Assembly (NCBI GenBank): GCA_022496805.1
Contig: CM040104.1
Coordinates: 6,609,650 to 6,673,649 of the forward strand
Direction of reading: 5' to 3'
From: Pohlia nutans
Taxonomy: Eukaryota; Streptophyta; Bryopsida; Bryales; Mniaceae
Length of the DNA stretch: 64,000 nt
Shown: one piece after another, positions 35,891 to 48,429 of the stretch
Layout of the letters: each line of letters begins with the position of its first letter
How positions within the stretch are numbered: position 1 is the stretch's first letter
Made by a program: the position numbers and the translations under genes
The notes under the pieces: generated by a model
The model's input: only the letters and a program-made list of their open reading frames with translations
Told to the model about the DNA's origin: nothing
Databases searched by the model: none

Positions 35891-37381
35891 CTACTCGAGC
35901 AATTTTCTCACTTCGTATTCTGGAGCACTGTGTGCAACGAATAGAAAATTCTCCATTGAGCGACTCTGAGTTCGCCTATTTGGGAAGCTCCCTCCACGGA
36001 AAACTGGCTCCCTCTCCTTCAAGGGTACAGTCAATATATCATTTCTGCGTTGCAAGCTTGCAAGTATCCTTGCCCTCCATAGTATCCCGTCCTGCAATCA
36101 ATATGAACAGCTGGTTTAATTAGTTGCATATTCTGAGGTGCTGTAAGCGAAGGGAAGTTACTCGATGACTAAGCTCAAATTATGGAATGAGAGGAAAGCA
36201 TGGTAATATTTACCAATAATGTTTGTTATACCTCCATTATACTTGGCTCGGGTACAGGACACGGTATTGGCTGATCAATCTCAAAGGGCTCCTCTGGTGC
36301 CTCAGCAGGCCCGAAGGAGTCAAAAGGCGTGTCAGTTTGCAGTGCAGCTGCAGGACTAATTCTCTTGCTTCCTTCCTGCACATTGATTCAGCCATACGAT
36401 TAGAAAGACTAGCGTAACATTACTGAGTATTATATACAGAAGTCGATACAGAGAGACCAAAAAGACAAGCTCGTGGGAGGCATATTACCCCATTAGGTTC
36501 AGTCATGTTCTTCACGAATCGGCTACTGATCATAATTAGCTTTCAATTGGATGCTCTTCCTCTTTAAAGAACGTACAACAAACTTAACTGCAACTCTAGC
36601 AAATGTATATTCTGTGCCAGGGAAAGTATATTTATTCTCACGTACAAAAGAGCCTTAAGTAGTGTACATCACGCTTAGGGACAACACGACTGCTTTGCTG
36701 GCCGACAATTAAAACCAAGCACTTAAGTTTCATGAGCTGTATTATGATAACCATAAGAGATGCGGAACGTGCATGTCGGCAAGTTATAAGTCAAGAAGAA
36801 TTGCCGAAGACACGAATCTATTCGTCAGCCTGGGGAACATACTGTATCTCAATAGTGAAAAAGAAATAAACATATCAAGAACCTGTCTAGGAGCTGCTTT
36901 ACTCTCTCACTACGCTTCCAGGGATCATTTTTTTCTCGCTTCACAAACCGAATCTATTGAGTTCCTTTCTGTCGCAGGCAGGTCAACACTTAGCTACAAA
37001 GACTCCGCGGCCCTATCTCCTCTACGGACGTGCAACGAGTGAGCTGCCCCCGGGGTGAGCTGTATTGGGAGACAAAGATTCTCGAACTTCGAACCACGAT
37101 ATGGAGCCTTCCTTTTGCTTGAAAATTAAGCGATGAGAGCAAATAATGAATAGGGAGAGAGAGAGAGAGCACAGAAATTGCTTTCAGAAAACAGAAGAAG
37201 CTAGAACTATCACAAACATGTCGTAGAAAACAGATGAAACAAGAACTATGTATATGCGTTTCGTCGTCAAATAATTTGCAAGAATCCAAGAAATGCTAAG
37301 GAGAATGTTACAAACCAAGAAATGCTTGGAGCGACGTGTTGCAGAGCGCCCGCCCGGTGACTTCGCGAAGACTCCCACCAT
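35891..37381 (-). CDS. Uncharacterised conserved plant protein, at least three exons
   Basis: Exons recognised: 37316–37381 (ATG at 37381; MVGVFAKSPGGRSATRRSK), 36232–36375 and 35891–36091 (TAG at 35891). Each is in phase 0, giving 136 aa if joined directly; an extra small exon near 37030–37065 is possible. The middle exon ends with EIDQPIPCPVPEPSIME and the last starts DGILWRAR and ends SAPEYEVRKLLE. From memory, plant proteins of unknown function share this layout: a basic RR(S/T)-rich start, a D(K/Q)P..CP.PEPSI..DG..W core and a SAPE...LLEE end; I have not verified this by search. No membrane segment or catalytic motif. Function unknown. Confidence 0.6.
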
Positions 37382-38248
37382 CTCTCCAAAGTACGGCAAG
37401 AACCTCTCGTCCTTCACAGCAAGTTAGCTACCTCTATCTACTCCGAGACGTCCTCTCTGCAAATGCAAGAAGATAGCCGCACACACTGTAGTTCAATTTC
37501 CACTCCAACTTATTCAAAACCAAACACGCAAGAGCATTGACTGCCTCAGTACCACGCATCTAACTCGTACTGTCACTCCTTTCACCTAACGAAGCACAAA
37601 AATTAAAAAATCACCTCAGACGCACAACAACCTCTGGAGACTTGCGAGGAGAAAGACAAACCTGCTCGTCCTCCACCAACTGTTAATTACCGTCCATTCT
37701 TGAATGACGTCCTTATCAGAAAGAGCTCCAACAGATTATTCATTCCAATGCCAAATAGTAACATCACCAGTAAATCTTTACAATGGCGTGACCTCCATGT
37801 CTTCAATCACAAACCCTGGCTCGCATCTGACAGCTTACTTCATTCTGCAAAAAGAGCTTGGATGTTCACAGGAAATCATGTACCAGCTATGTCAGAGCTG
37901 TCGAGCTCAAAAACTGCTGCATCCAAAGCGAAAAAGCGTTTTCTCTTTCATTACAGCAGGAAAAGCCATGATCATTACCAGAAAAAGAAAAAGTCGGTAC
38001 CTCAGTACGAATTGATGGCTGGCATAGTGATCGATCGATCGGCAAAAGGGCCAGGTCGATCACGTGAAAGAAAATGGCCGTGTCAGATCGTCCATAGCCG
38101 TCAAGCTCTTTCTCTTTTCTCTTGACTGTCCGGTCAGACTAATTGACGTGTGACAGTGTGGGTGGACTCCCCCCCCCCATGCAAATCTTGGCACGGATTT
38201 GTGAAGCCTTCTTTCACGTTTCTTCTTTAAGCGCAACGTTGACTAAGG
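37382..38248. other. Upstream region of the 35.9–37.4 kb gene
   Basis: A plus-strand frame (37700–38125) has no recognisable feature and probably is not a gene. The short palindrome CGATCGATCG is at 38031–38040, and a C8 run precedes 38180. Likely promoter and 5' leader of the minus-strand gene. Confidence 0.35.
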
Positions 38249-38473
38249 TGAAAGGACCAAGGATTCATAGTTTTAAAATGACAAATTCGACCGATCGTAT
38301 TGTGAAAAATGAATAGTTTAGATAGGACTAGATTTTGTATCATTGGAATTAGTGAAGAACGTTGCATGTGTTGATCAAAAGACAAAGAAATCTGAATAAA
38401 AGGAAGTTTACATAAGACTTATTCAAAACTTCTATGAGGTTTAATTTGGATTTCTTGGTCCTTTAGGGGTTAA
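38249..38473. mobile_element. TTAA-type MITE, family A
   Basis: Starts (degraded) near TGAAAGGACCAAGGATTCAT and ends TTGGTCCTTTAGGGGTTAA. Inside matches 48810–49047 closely. It shares its right TTAA (38470–38473) with the family B element that follows. Confidence 0.8.
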
Positions 38474-39056
38474 CCCCTAAACGTCAGAGCGTCCAGAAAG
38501 TGGACGACTAACAGATTCAAACCCTTCTCACGTTTTCATCAATGCTTGGACGAAAGTCATCCAATTTTTTGGAGATTCTTCACCAAGTTGTTGTCCTATC
38601 TAACGATTGGATTTAGTCATACTTGATTACATATTTTTTTTAATTACAAATGTAGAAGTATGTCAAGTCGTTGACCAAGCCAAAATTGCATTGACTGTAG
38701 TTCAAAAGTGGCCTTGCAAAAACGAGGTCATAGATTTAAGAAACACAAAAATTTCAAAGAATCACCACGTTTAAGAGTATCTCATTTCAAACTCATTCCA
38801 ACAAATTTCACTCAAAAAATATTAAAATTTTGTTTGTAATTGAATTTAGAAGGAATTTTTAATTTTAACTTTCAAATTTTATAATTAAATATTGATGATA
38901 GTATCAGTGAATTGAATCGTATGGATGGAATCTAAAATTCAAAATCTAGAACTTTCATTTGTATATCAATTCCAAAACATTCTTCTAAATAGTAGTTTAT
39001 GATGCTTTTTTTCAAATTGTCAATTCTAGGGACACCCTGGTACGTTTAGGGGTTAA
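38470..39056. mobile_element. TTAA-type MITE, family B (diverged)
   Basis: Starts TTAACCCCTAAACGTCAGAG and ends GGTACGTTTAGGGGTTAA. Its left part has 'gtccagaaagtggacga' as at 33363. Confidence 0.8.
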
Positions 39057-39593
39057 GGGATTTGGCATACATTTGCTAATCGTTGTAACCAAGGAGTAAT
39101 TTTTCTCCTATGGAAAAAAAGAGATGCACATTTTTTCATGATTTTTTGTTCCATGATGAAATGAATGCACATTTTTCAAAGCAAAAAAATAAGTCAACAC
39201 CTTTAGGTGTTGAATAGGCCTACCCATAACTAAAAAATGAAGTATTCATTCTTGAACGTGTGTACTCAATTTTGTGAATACACCGTGAACTTGAAAAAGG
39301 GTGTAGTAAAATAGTTACACCTTGATGGACTGCTTGTGAAACTATGTTGTTGTGACGAAGCTTGAAGTGAACTTTTGAGTTTGTACAGACATTGTGAAGA
39401 GACTATGAGCAAAAGTCTATAACAACGGCTTAGGAGAGTTTTTTTGCAGCTTTATGTGAATGTGGTTCCTTGAAACATATTTGGGTTAAAAAATGAGCAG
39501 AGGAGTAGAATGAGTTTAGAACTTTGGATGCCTTTATGAGAGTCTTTTTGTTTGGAAAGGAAGTAGATGCTATAAATTAATATAGCATCTTTG

Positions 39594-39712
39594 CACTAGT
39601 AGAAAAGGTGGTACTATCGAGAGAGATGCCCAAGGAAATAGACAACACTTGCTTAGAACTGGACAACATTGTATGGCCATCTGCCACGGCAATGCCACCG
39701 TTTCTACTAGTG
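39594..39712. mobile_element. CACTA-type miniature element (119 bp)
   Basis: Starts CACTAGTAGAAAAGGTGG and ends CCACCGTTTCTACTAGTG, a near-perfect inverted pair. TTG flanks both sides (39591–39593 and 39713–39715), the 3-bp duplication expected for CACTA elements. Confidence 0.85.
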
Positions 39713-39975
39713 TTGAGATTTGAATAAACGTGAAACATCAAAGAGTAGTTCAATTGGATGTATACTCTCGGACCTAATCTTAGATCGATGTCGTATTTGT
39801 GAGTGATAGGTATATTTTGATGGTTTTACTTATTTGTTATACTGATGATTTTACTTAGATGGTATGAAATTGAAATGTTACATTGATCATTATGTAGAGG
39901 ATTTCATTTTTCAATATATTGCATGTCGATTATATATTGGATTTCAATGAAGTTTCAATAATGTGTTTTAAAATT

Positions 39976-40635
<660 letters not shown>

Positions 40636-40870
40636 AACTCCGGTCCTCTTTCGAAGGCCGGCGTGAATAAAGTGTCCGTTCGTAATGTCAATGACTCAGT
40701 GCCCACCGGACAAATGACCATTGGAACTTTAACTTCAGAGTTCTGATGGGATCTAGTGTAGTAGCCTTGGTATGACCGCATCACTATAAATTTTTGCCTC
40801 AATGTACAATGAATTCATAATTTTTCCTATTTTGCCTATGACCGCATCACTATAAATTTTTGCCTCAAAT
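40636..40870. repeat. Repeat fragment beside the GATA tract, with internal duplication
   Basis: 40636–40740 is related to 55440–55580 (inverted). Then 'atgaccgcatcactataaat' plus 'ttttgcctcaa' occurs twice, at about 40771 and 40838. Confidence 0.7.
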
Positions 40871-42040
40871 TTGTGAATTCATTGTGCATGTAGGAATAAC
40901 TAAAGGTCAACTTTTTCGACATCCTTTGATATAAACCCTAAAGGACTAGGAAGACACTTTGTGTTCAAGAATAATTTCATTAATTAAGTAATTTATTTGA
41001 ATTTAATAATTTTGCTTCAATGTTAATTAGAAAATTGTAAATGTCCGTAACAAGAATACAATTTTTTTTTAAGATGTGCAATTACGTTGATTCATCCGCC
41101 GGGAATAAATTAAAACATCAACGCAAATGAATTTGAGACATGATAGTTAGGGAGATTGATGACTTAAAGGGCATTTTCTCATTACGGTGGAATGGAATCT
41201 TTTCAAAATCTTTGGAATCTTTTCTACATATTTTATAATGTTTAGGAATATTTAGTAATATTCCCAAAATCATTTTGAAATCTTTACACATTTTATATAT
41301 GTAACAATTAATAACGATCAAAAACACCATATCAGCGAGTCACCAACAAGTCACTTCACCCAAACATAAGTCTTTCGGAATCAATCATTGTTTTTTTTTT
41401 TTTTTTAATTTTTTTTTAAGCATCATTTTTTGTGAGCACCTAAATGCAATACATCTTTGTATGCTTCTAAAATTTCAAACGCTAATCATGATTTTAGAAT
41501 TTATGAGAATGTTTGCAGTGAATGACTTGTTGTTTTTGCTCAATTTTTTTAGAAAACAATTCATGATCAAACCTTATAATTGTATAATATATACGGTAGA
41601 TTATTTTGAAAATTAATATACACTCTCACAACCAAGTCGTCTTTAAGCTTCAATGATGAAGTTTCTACAAAACACCAATTGAGAGATATAGTTGTGTTCT
41701 TGAAAGCATCACAAGAAGTGATAAATTTTTCGATATGAGCATAGTCCTTTAGGGAGATAAAGGGCAAAAATGTTTAATAAAAAATTTGGTGAATATTTGG
41801 TGGTTTTAATAAATGATGGCAATGAGGATAATCAATCCTTAAATATCCCAAGGCTAGGTTTACCACATTCACATAGCATGTTCATACAAGTTGAGGAGAA
41901 TAATTTAATTCTTTTGGTGCCACCTAGACTATTTTATAGATTGCAGCAAATGCCTATATGACACGTGTCAAAATAGTTTTCATCAACTTAAAAAAAATTA
42001 AAATTATACAAACTTGTTATACAAATACAGTAATATTTGA
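40871..42040. other. Intergenic, no gene seen
   Basis: AT-rich with poly-T at about 41391–41406; no frame of note. Confidence 0.45.
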
Positions 42041-42319
42041 AACACCCATTTCGTTAAAAGTGCACATGCCCCTCTAAAATTGCACATTGTAAATTTTTTG
42101 GTAGAACAGTGTATGAATGAGAAAAGCATAAATATGCTCTGGAAATATATGCCAAAAAATAATGTAATTCTTGAATTAAACCATTGGCAAAGTTTGACCT
42201 CCATGCACTTATTTAAGTTTTTTCAAATTATGTTTTTAGATTTTTTAGAGTTTAGGTTTATGCTTTTGGAGTGTTGTAGATTTTATATGTTTTCATATAT
42301 ATACTATATGTCTAACCCT

Positions 42320-42480
42320 CCACTAGTACAAATTTTATCTGATGTGACATTCATTAATGACTAAATGTTTGTTGTGACTTGTCTGTAGTGATTCAAAATT
42401 GATTTTGAGTCACTAAAAACAAGTCACTGGAACGGATATTTAGTTATAAAAGACCTATCACATTGAACAAGATTTCTACT
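42320..42480. mobile_element. Fold-back element with CTAGTA ends (copy 1)
   Basis: CACTAGTACAAATTTTATCT at the left and AACAAGATTTCTACTAGGG at the right, with 'gatgtgacatt' and 'tcacattgaac' as further inverted partners. A second copy in the same orientation is at about 43527–43690. Confidence 0.55.
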
Positions 42481-43526
42481 AGGGTCCATCACTTGCAATT
42501 ATTGTGTAAACTACTAAGTGATGGGATTAAACATACGCCCAACTTCTATCACTTTAACTAATTTTTGAAATACCAAGTAATGGGAGGTTAATAGGTTATG
42601 CATATGTCCAACGCTCCAACACCTGGAATTCAAAATAATTATTATAGTGATTTAGGGAGTTAGACGTATGCCTAATCCCCCAAAAACTGCATCTAATAGC
42701 AAAACATAATATCGGAGCCGAGGTATACATATGCTAACCTTGAAATACTTGGATGTCATAGGAAAATAAAATATCAGAGGGTTAGGCATATGCCTAACCC
42801 CCCAAACACTTACAATTTTCAACAAAATAAAATGTCTGAGGGTAAGGCACATGCGTGATTCCCAACACTTATAATTTCCAACAAAATAGAATAATTAAAG
42901 GGTTAGGCATAAGCCTAATCTTCCAACACTTAAAAATTCCAACAAAATAAAATGCCAGAGGGTTAGGCATACGCCTAATCCACCAACACTTCTATTATAT
43001 AGCAAAATAAAATATGCGAGAGTTAGGCATACGCCTAACTCCCTATCACTTGAATTATTTGTTAAAATATCAAGTGATGGAGGTTATGCATATGTTTAAC
43101 CCATATCACTTGAATCATTTGTTAAAATACTAAGTAATGAAGGTTAAGCGTATGTTTAACCCCTATCACTTTAATTAATTTTAAAAATTACAAGTCATAA
43201 TAATTGAAAGTAACCCGCCATCACTTTCAATTATTATGTAAAATATTAAGTGATGGAAGTGGGCATATGCCTAACCTTCCATCACTTTAATTAATTTTTA
43301 AAATACCCAGTGATGAGGGCTTACGCGTATGCCTAAACTCCCCACTTGCAATTATTTTCTAGAATACCAAGTAGTAAGAGCTAGGCATAGGCTTAACTCC
43401 TATCACTTCAATTTATTATTAAAATTGCAAGTGATGGGGGTTAAGCATATGCCTAAAACCCCCGATCACTTGCAATTATTATGTAAACTACTAAGTGATG
43501 AGGGTTAGGCATATGTTTAACCCCCC
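42481..43526. repeat. Palindromic tandem array, block 1 (~16 units of ~63 bp)
   Basis: Units alternate a palindrome GTTAGGCATATGCCTAAC (best at about 42780–42797) with an AAGTGATGGG...CCCATCACTT pair around an AT-rich centre. Copies vary (gcatACgcc, gcatATGtct). Confidence 0.85.
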
Positions 43527-43690
43527 ACTAATATACATCCTGTTCAATGTGACATTCTTCAATGACTACATGTCCATTGTGACTTGTCTTTTGTAACTCA
43601 AAATTAATTTTGAGTCACTAAAAATTAAGTCATAATGAACATCTAATTATTAAAAACATGTCACATCGAACAAGATTTCTTCTAGTACCT
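43527..43690. mobile_element. Fold-back element with CTAGTA ends (copy 2)
   Basis: Aligns with 42320–42480: 'gttcaatgtgacattctt', 'tgacttgtcttttgtaac', 'tcacatcgaacaagattt'. Confidence 0.55.
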
Positions 43691-43730
43691 ATATGACTTA
43701 CAGTCATTATATAAACTACTAAGTGATGGG

Positions 43731-44307
43731 TTAACCTCTAAATGTCTAGAGCCCTCTCCAAATTTGGCAGTTTTGCAAAGATGCATTATAAAATGCAACC
43801 TAGAAGGATATTTTGAACTTGATACATCAATAAAAGTTGTACGTTATGAATTTTAGATTCTATCCATATGATTAGATCTATGATTGCTATTACCAATAAT
43901 TTTGTATAAAATTTGAAACGTGAAATTCAAAATTATTTTGTAATTGAATTACGAATAAGATATTGACAATCTACGAATGAAATTCATTGTGATTGGTTGA
44001 AATGCAATACTCTAAGTGTAGTGATTTTTGGAGATTTTTTGGTTGCTTAATTTTATGAGTTGACTTTTTTTAGACCACTTTTACACTGAAATTTTCAAAA
44101 TTTTGGGTGAATCACTACAACATGAAATGAGGCATAAAAATTTCACAAATCATCCCTTTACTAATCGGATCACATATGCATGAAGCTAACTTCCCATAGA
44201 ATCTACAGTAAAAATTCCACACTGCAAAAAGTGCATGACGGATGAGAAACTATGGATGAAATTTGTACATCGTCCAAAAAATGGTCGCTCAGGCAGTTAG
44301 GGGTTAA
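43731..44307. mobile_element. TTAA-type MITE, family B, inserted in the palindromic array
   Basis: TTAA at 43731–43734 and 44304–44307. It interrupts an array unit: left flank AAGTGATGGG, right flank ACATACGCCTAACTCC. The unit at 42519–42545 reads the same with a single TTAA (aagtgatgggaTTAAacatacgcc), an internal empty site. The element aligns in reverse with 16544 and 33363. Confidence 0.9.
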
Positions 44308-44740
44308 ACATACGCCTAACTCCTATCAATTTAATTAATTTTTAAAATACCAAGTGATGAGAGGTTATGCATATGTCTAACCTTTTAACAGTTGGAATTT
44401 TTTTTTAAAAGGGTTAGGCATATGCCTTACCCCCAACAATTTCATTCTATAGCATAATATAATATAGGAGGGTCATACATATGTTAACCTCCAAACACTT
44501 GGATATTATAGAAAAATAAAATATTAGAGGGTTAGACTTATACCGAACCCCTGGCAACACTTACAATTTCAAACAAAATAAAATACACGAGGGTTAGGCA
44601 TGTGCCTGACCCACTAATACTTCATTATTTTAAAAAATAAAACATGGAAGGTTTAGGTATATGCCTAACCCTTCAACTCTTACAATTTCTAAGGAGAGTA
44701 TAGTATAGGAGGCTTAGGCATATGCCCAACTCCTAACACT
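44308..44740. repeat. Palindromic tandem array, block 2
   Basis: Continuation of the array interrupted by the MITE; about seven units with GTTAGGCATATGCC-type palindromes. Confidence 0.8.
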
Positions 44741-45412
44741 TGCAATGGACTTCAAATAAAATTTTAATTTGATTGTAAATCTATAAGTTTCACACCATAG
44801 GTCCAAATTTTGCGAAATGACTTTTCTGCACCTCCTTGTTGTCAAGCATATCTGAGTAAGTTTTGTCATTATAAATTTATCTATGTTTTAGTAGGTTCTG
44901 TCACTATAAATTTGAGTAAGTTTTGTCATAATAATGACATACTTTTACATTGTATGTCCAAAAGCATCGAAACAATTTTGTTGGTCGGGCACATCTCAAG
45001 TTCTCAATGTTACATACAAAAATTTCAAACAAACAACAAACACAAAGAAACAAATCACCTAAATCCTCATTCTGAATGTCACGCCCAATAGCCGCATTAC
45101 AAAGCACAACTCATATTACAAATTAAGTTATAACTCATATTCATTGCTCCGTTGTGTATAAAAAATGAGATTGTAATAAATTCTAATACTGAAGATGAAT
45201 GTTCAAACACTACAGTTGGATGAATGTACTAATTCTTCAACCCTAACATTAACCCTAACATTGTACACATTTTCTTACCTAGTTAGGGTTTCCAAATATC
45301 ACCCCGCCATCGCTGATCTGTGTCCATGCTAGAGCATTCCTCGTGATTACAAGCGGACAAGTAGAGTATTGCTCCCAGTGAGAGATTTTCAAAGATATTT
45401 CAGGCGCAAATT

Positions 45413-45620
45413 TCAGGCGGAGAGTCCAAGCGGACATTGAAGGCGAAGAGTCTAGGTTGAGATTAGAGGCAGAGAGTACTTGGGTTGAGATTGGAGGCGG
45501 AGAGTAATCAAGCGGAGAGTCTAGAATGAGATTGAAGGCGGAGAGTCCAAAATGAGATTGTAAGCGGAGAGTCTAGGCTAAAATTGGAGGCGGAGAGTCT
45601 AAGGGGAGATTGCAACTCAA
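45413..45620. repeat. Minisatellite of GGCGGAGAGTC units
   Basis: About eight imperfect units of 22–30 bp built on GGCGGAGAGTCTAGG(N)TGAGATTGGA. It is GC-richer than the surroundings. Confidence 0.85.
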
Positions 45621-45959
45621 CTGATGAAGTGATCATTACCTTAGGATAGAGCACGCACAATAGGTTGTCGCCTTGGGCTGGAGCACGTAATACAAAGAGC
45701 TTTTGCATTGGAATTCATTTTGGTCGTTTTCGTCCAAGTAAATTTTGGCACTCACCTTCAAATCACGGTTCACTTTCATTACTCTATGTTGTGGTCTGAT
45801 CAGACACAATTTCATTCGTTTTTGTCAAAAAGTGCCACATATTAGCTTATAGTGATGTGGGCTTCTCAAAATTTGATATGGAAATTCAATTTCGACTACA
45901 ATTTCTTAGGATCTCACCCCACATATGATAATTTGACATCAATATTCACTTGCAGTTAT

Positions 45960-46760
45960 TTTCTAGAATAATACCCAAAAGGTAGGGGTTAGGCGTAAGT
46001 ATAACCATACTATTTGAATTATTTTTAAAATACCAAATGATGGAGGTTAGGCGTATGCCTATTCTCTATCATTTCAATTAATTTTAAAAATTGCAAGTGA
46101 TGAGAAGTTAGGCATATGCCTAAATTCCCCCCCCCCCCCCCCCCAATCACTTGCAATTAATTTCTAAAATACCAAGTGATGGGGCTAGGCATTTGCCTTA
46201 CCCCCATCACTTTGATTATTTTAAAAATTCCTAGTATTGGGGGTCAAGCATATGCCTAACCCCTATCATTTGTATTATCTATTAAATTACTAAGTGATGG
46301 AAGGGTTAGGCGTATGCCTAACCCCTATCACTTCAATTAATTTTTGAAATTGCAAGTAATGAAGGTTAGGCATATGCCTAACCCCCCAATCACTTGCAAT
46401 TATTTTTAAAATATCAAGTGATGGGGTTAGGCATATGCCTTACCCCTATCATTTTGATTATTTTTAAAAATTCCTAGTGTTGGGAGTCAAGTACACGCTT
46501 AATCCCTATCATTTGTATTATTTGTTAAAATACCAAGTTATGGAACGGTTAAACATATGTCTAACCCCTATCACTTCAATTATTATTTAAAATTGCAAGT
46601 GATGGAGGTTAGGCAAACGCCTGACCCCCATCACTTTGATTAATTTGAAAAGAAATAAACAGTGGAAGGTTAGGCATATGTCTAAACCTCTTCCCCCAAT
46701 ACTTGGAATTTTAAAAAATTATTGTAGTGATAGGGGTTTAGGCGTATGCCTAACCTTTTT
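45960..46760. repeat. Palindromic tandem array, block 3 (with C18-type run)
   Basis: About twelve units like those of blocks 1 and 2; perfect GGTTAGGCATATGCCTAACC at about 46364–46383. An uninterrupted C run at about 46127–46144 lies in one unit. Confidence 0.85.
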
Positions 46761-46787
46761 ATGTTTATTTTCTTGAAACATTAGCGC

Positions 46788-46961
46788 AATGGTTTCAATG
46801 CACATGAATGTAAGTATTTCCCAGAGTTTGACCTATGGTTTGATGGAGAAGGCTGGAATACACGTGAAGAAGTTCCAAATATTGATGTAGAAGGGAAAAA
46901 AACGTACCAATTGGACCAGGTGAAATATTTGGTGGCCCTTCAACAACTTCAAATGCAATAG
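46788..46961 (+). other. Protein-like open remnant (58 codons)
   Basis: The frame reads NGFNAHECKYFPEFDLWFDG, then EGWNTREEVPNI and KTYQLDQVKYLVALQQLQMQ before TAG. Its composition is protein-like, unlike the flanking array, and no ATG starts it. Possibly a piece of an old transposon protein; family not recognised. Confidence 0.3.
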
Positions 46962-47467
46962 GTCTCAATGATCAAGCTCATGTTGAAGTTATAGCTGGGT
47001 TAAATGCTGCTTGAGGAGTTTATCAATAGATCATCTTTTATTCCATTTGGGAAAGATGTATTTAGCTTAGGTTTGAGAAATACTGAATCACATTCTTAAA
47101 AGACTACTTGGTGATATATTTTATGTAGTAGTGAGATGTAATTATTTTGTAGCGTTGCAAGTTATGAAAGTTATGCATATTTCTATCCGTCTCAAAATTT
47201 TAATTGACAATTACAAGTGATGACAGTTAAGCATATGCCTAACCTTTTTATTTTATTTTATTAATTAATTCATTTGGAATAAGTGTTTGTCGTATTGGAA
47301 ATAGTAGCATCAATTCAATGTAAAAAAAAATAAAAAATAAAACACTTATTGAAAAGCTTGCGAATCATTTTCACTAGCATTTTTAGGTATTCCAATTAAC
47401 CAAAAGCAAAATTTGACCAAAATTAAAAGTGCACATGCTATTGTGCACTTTTAATGAAACGGGTGTT

Positions 47468-48203
47468 TTGACATGTATTTATCTCTACCAACAAGCTATT
47501 TACTGCTTTAGGATATTTTATTTTTCTTATTTTAAATTTTTGAAACAAAAGGAAGAATCGTTCAATTGCAAGAGAACAAAACATACACCAAACCAAGGAC
47601 AACGCTCTAACAAAAATACGATTACTTTTATTTTTTGGATGAAACCAAAGATTGTATGCTTACCTTTCTTCCTACAACCAAAGCTTTTGTATAGCAACAT
47701 TATTTGTGTCAAACAACCTGAAATAATATTTTTCTTGTAAAATTGCTTTATTTTTAATTTTTGAAAACACACTGTAAGCCTAATGCTGGAACCCGTGGCC
47801 AAACTCATAACATTCTTTAGCAACCCCAGTGTTCACCCTTGAGAATCAACATCGCAAGCTAGAATCATTGTAAGAATCGTAATTTTTTGGAGAATCAAAG
47901 CCATCTTTAGCCAAAGATGGTTTGGCAGCTCAACAAACTTTTTTTTATTAATAGGTTCTACATATTCCACATCATTAATTCTCGTGGGGAAGTCACTGTT
48001 AAAAATTTAGATAACCATGAGAGAACAAAAATAGGGTATCTTTTATTCATTTGAGATTTAAATTTTTTAAATTTTAAAGTAATATAGGGTGTTTTAAAAC
48101 CAATTTGAGTATATTCTATGAACATTCTTGGAATATACCATGAATATATCCTAAATATACTATAAATAGTATATTATTCCACTTATTCCATAGCCCTCCA
48201 TTA
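47468..48203. other. Intergenic, no gene seen
   Basis: AT-rich, short frames only. A palindrome pairing AAAAGTGCACA with TGTGCACTTTT is just to the left (47425–47452). Confidence 0.4.
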
Positions 48204-48429
48204 AATACCTCAAGTTTGTTCATGTATCCCAAAATTCACACTAAATGACTTCCGAGAGTTAATTCTCTATTCAGATGTTGATTCTTTGCTCAAGCAAAAG
48301 GGTGAGTTGCAGTACTACCTAAAAATCTGTTATGAACGAATAGGACCTTATGAAGATGTTTCCGATACATGCCATGTGCATTGGTTCACAATACTCTATG
48401 ATGGCGTCCGTCCTTTTTCCTTTTGTTGA
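48204..48429 (+). other. Protein-like open remnant (75 codons)
   Basis: After a TAA at 48201–48203 the frame reads CIPKFTLNDFRELILYSDVD, SLLKQKGELQYYLKICYERI and ...VHWFTILYDGVRPFSFC before TGA. The charged/hydrophobic alternation looks protein-like. No start, partner exon or family recognised; probably an exon remnant. Confidence 0.3.

Larger units (their letters stand above)
42041..47467. repeat. 5.4-kb composite repeat bounded by a 26-bp inverted pair
   Basis: The 26 bases at 42041–42066 (starting AACACCC) match the reverse complement of 47442–47467 at 24 of 26 positions. Between them lie the palindromic tandem arrays, two CTAGTA elements, a family B element and a minisatellite. I found no target duplication, so this may be a large non-autonomous element or chance inverted copies of a short repeat. 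Confidence 0.45.

Noticed and set aside
37700..38125. 141-codon plus-strand frame upstream of the 35.9–37.4 kb gene
   Set aside because: No motif, no splice partner, Ser/Lys-rich chance composition; more likely promoter or leader of the minus-strand gene.
42041..46760. CRISPR-like array in the palindromic repeats
   Set aside because: The organism is a eukaryote; units are contiguous, vary throughout and lack constant repeats with unique spacers.
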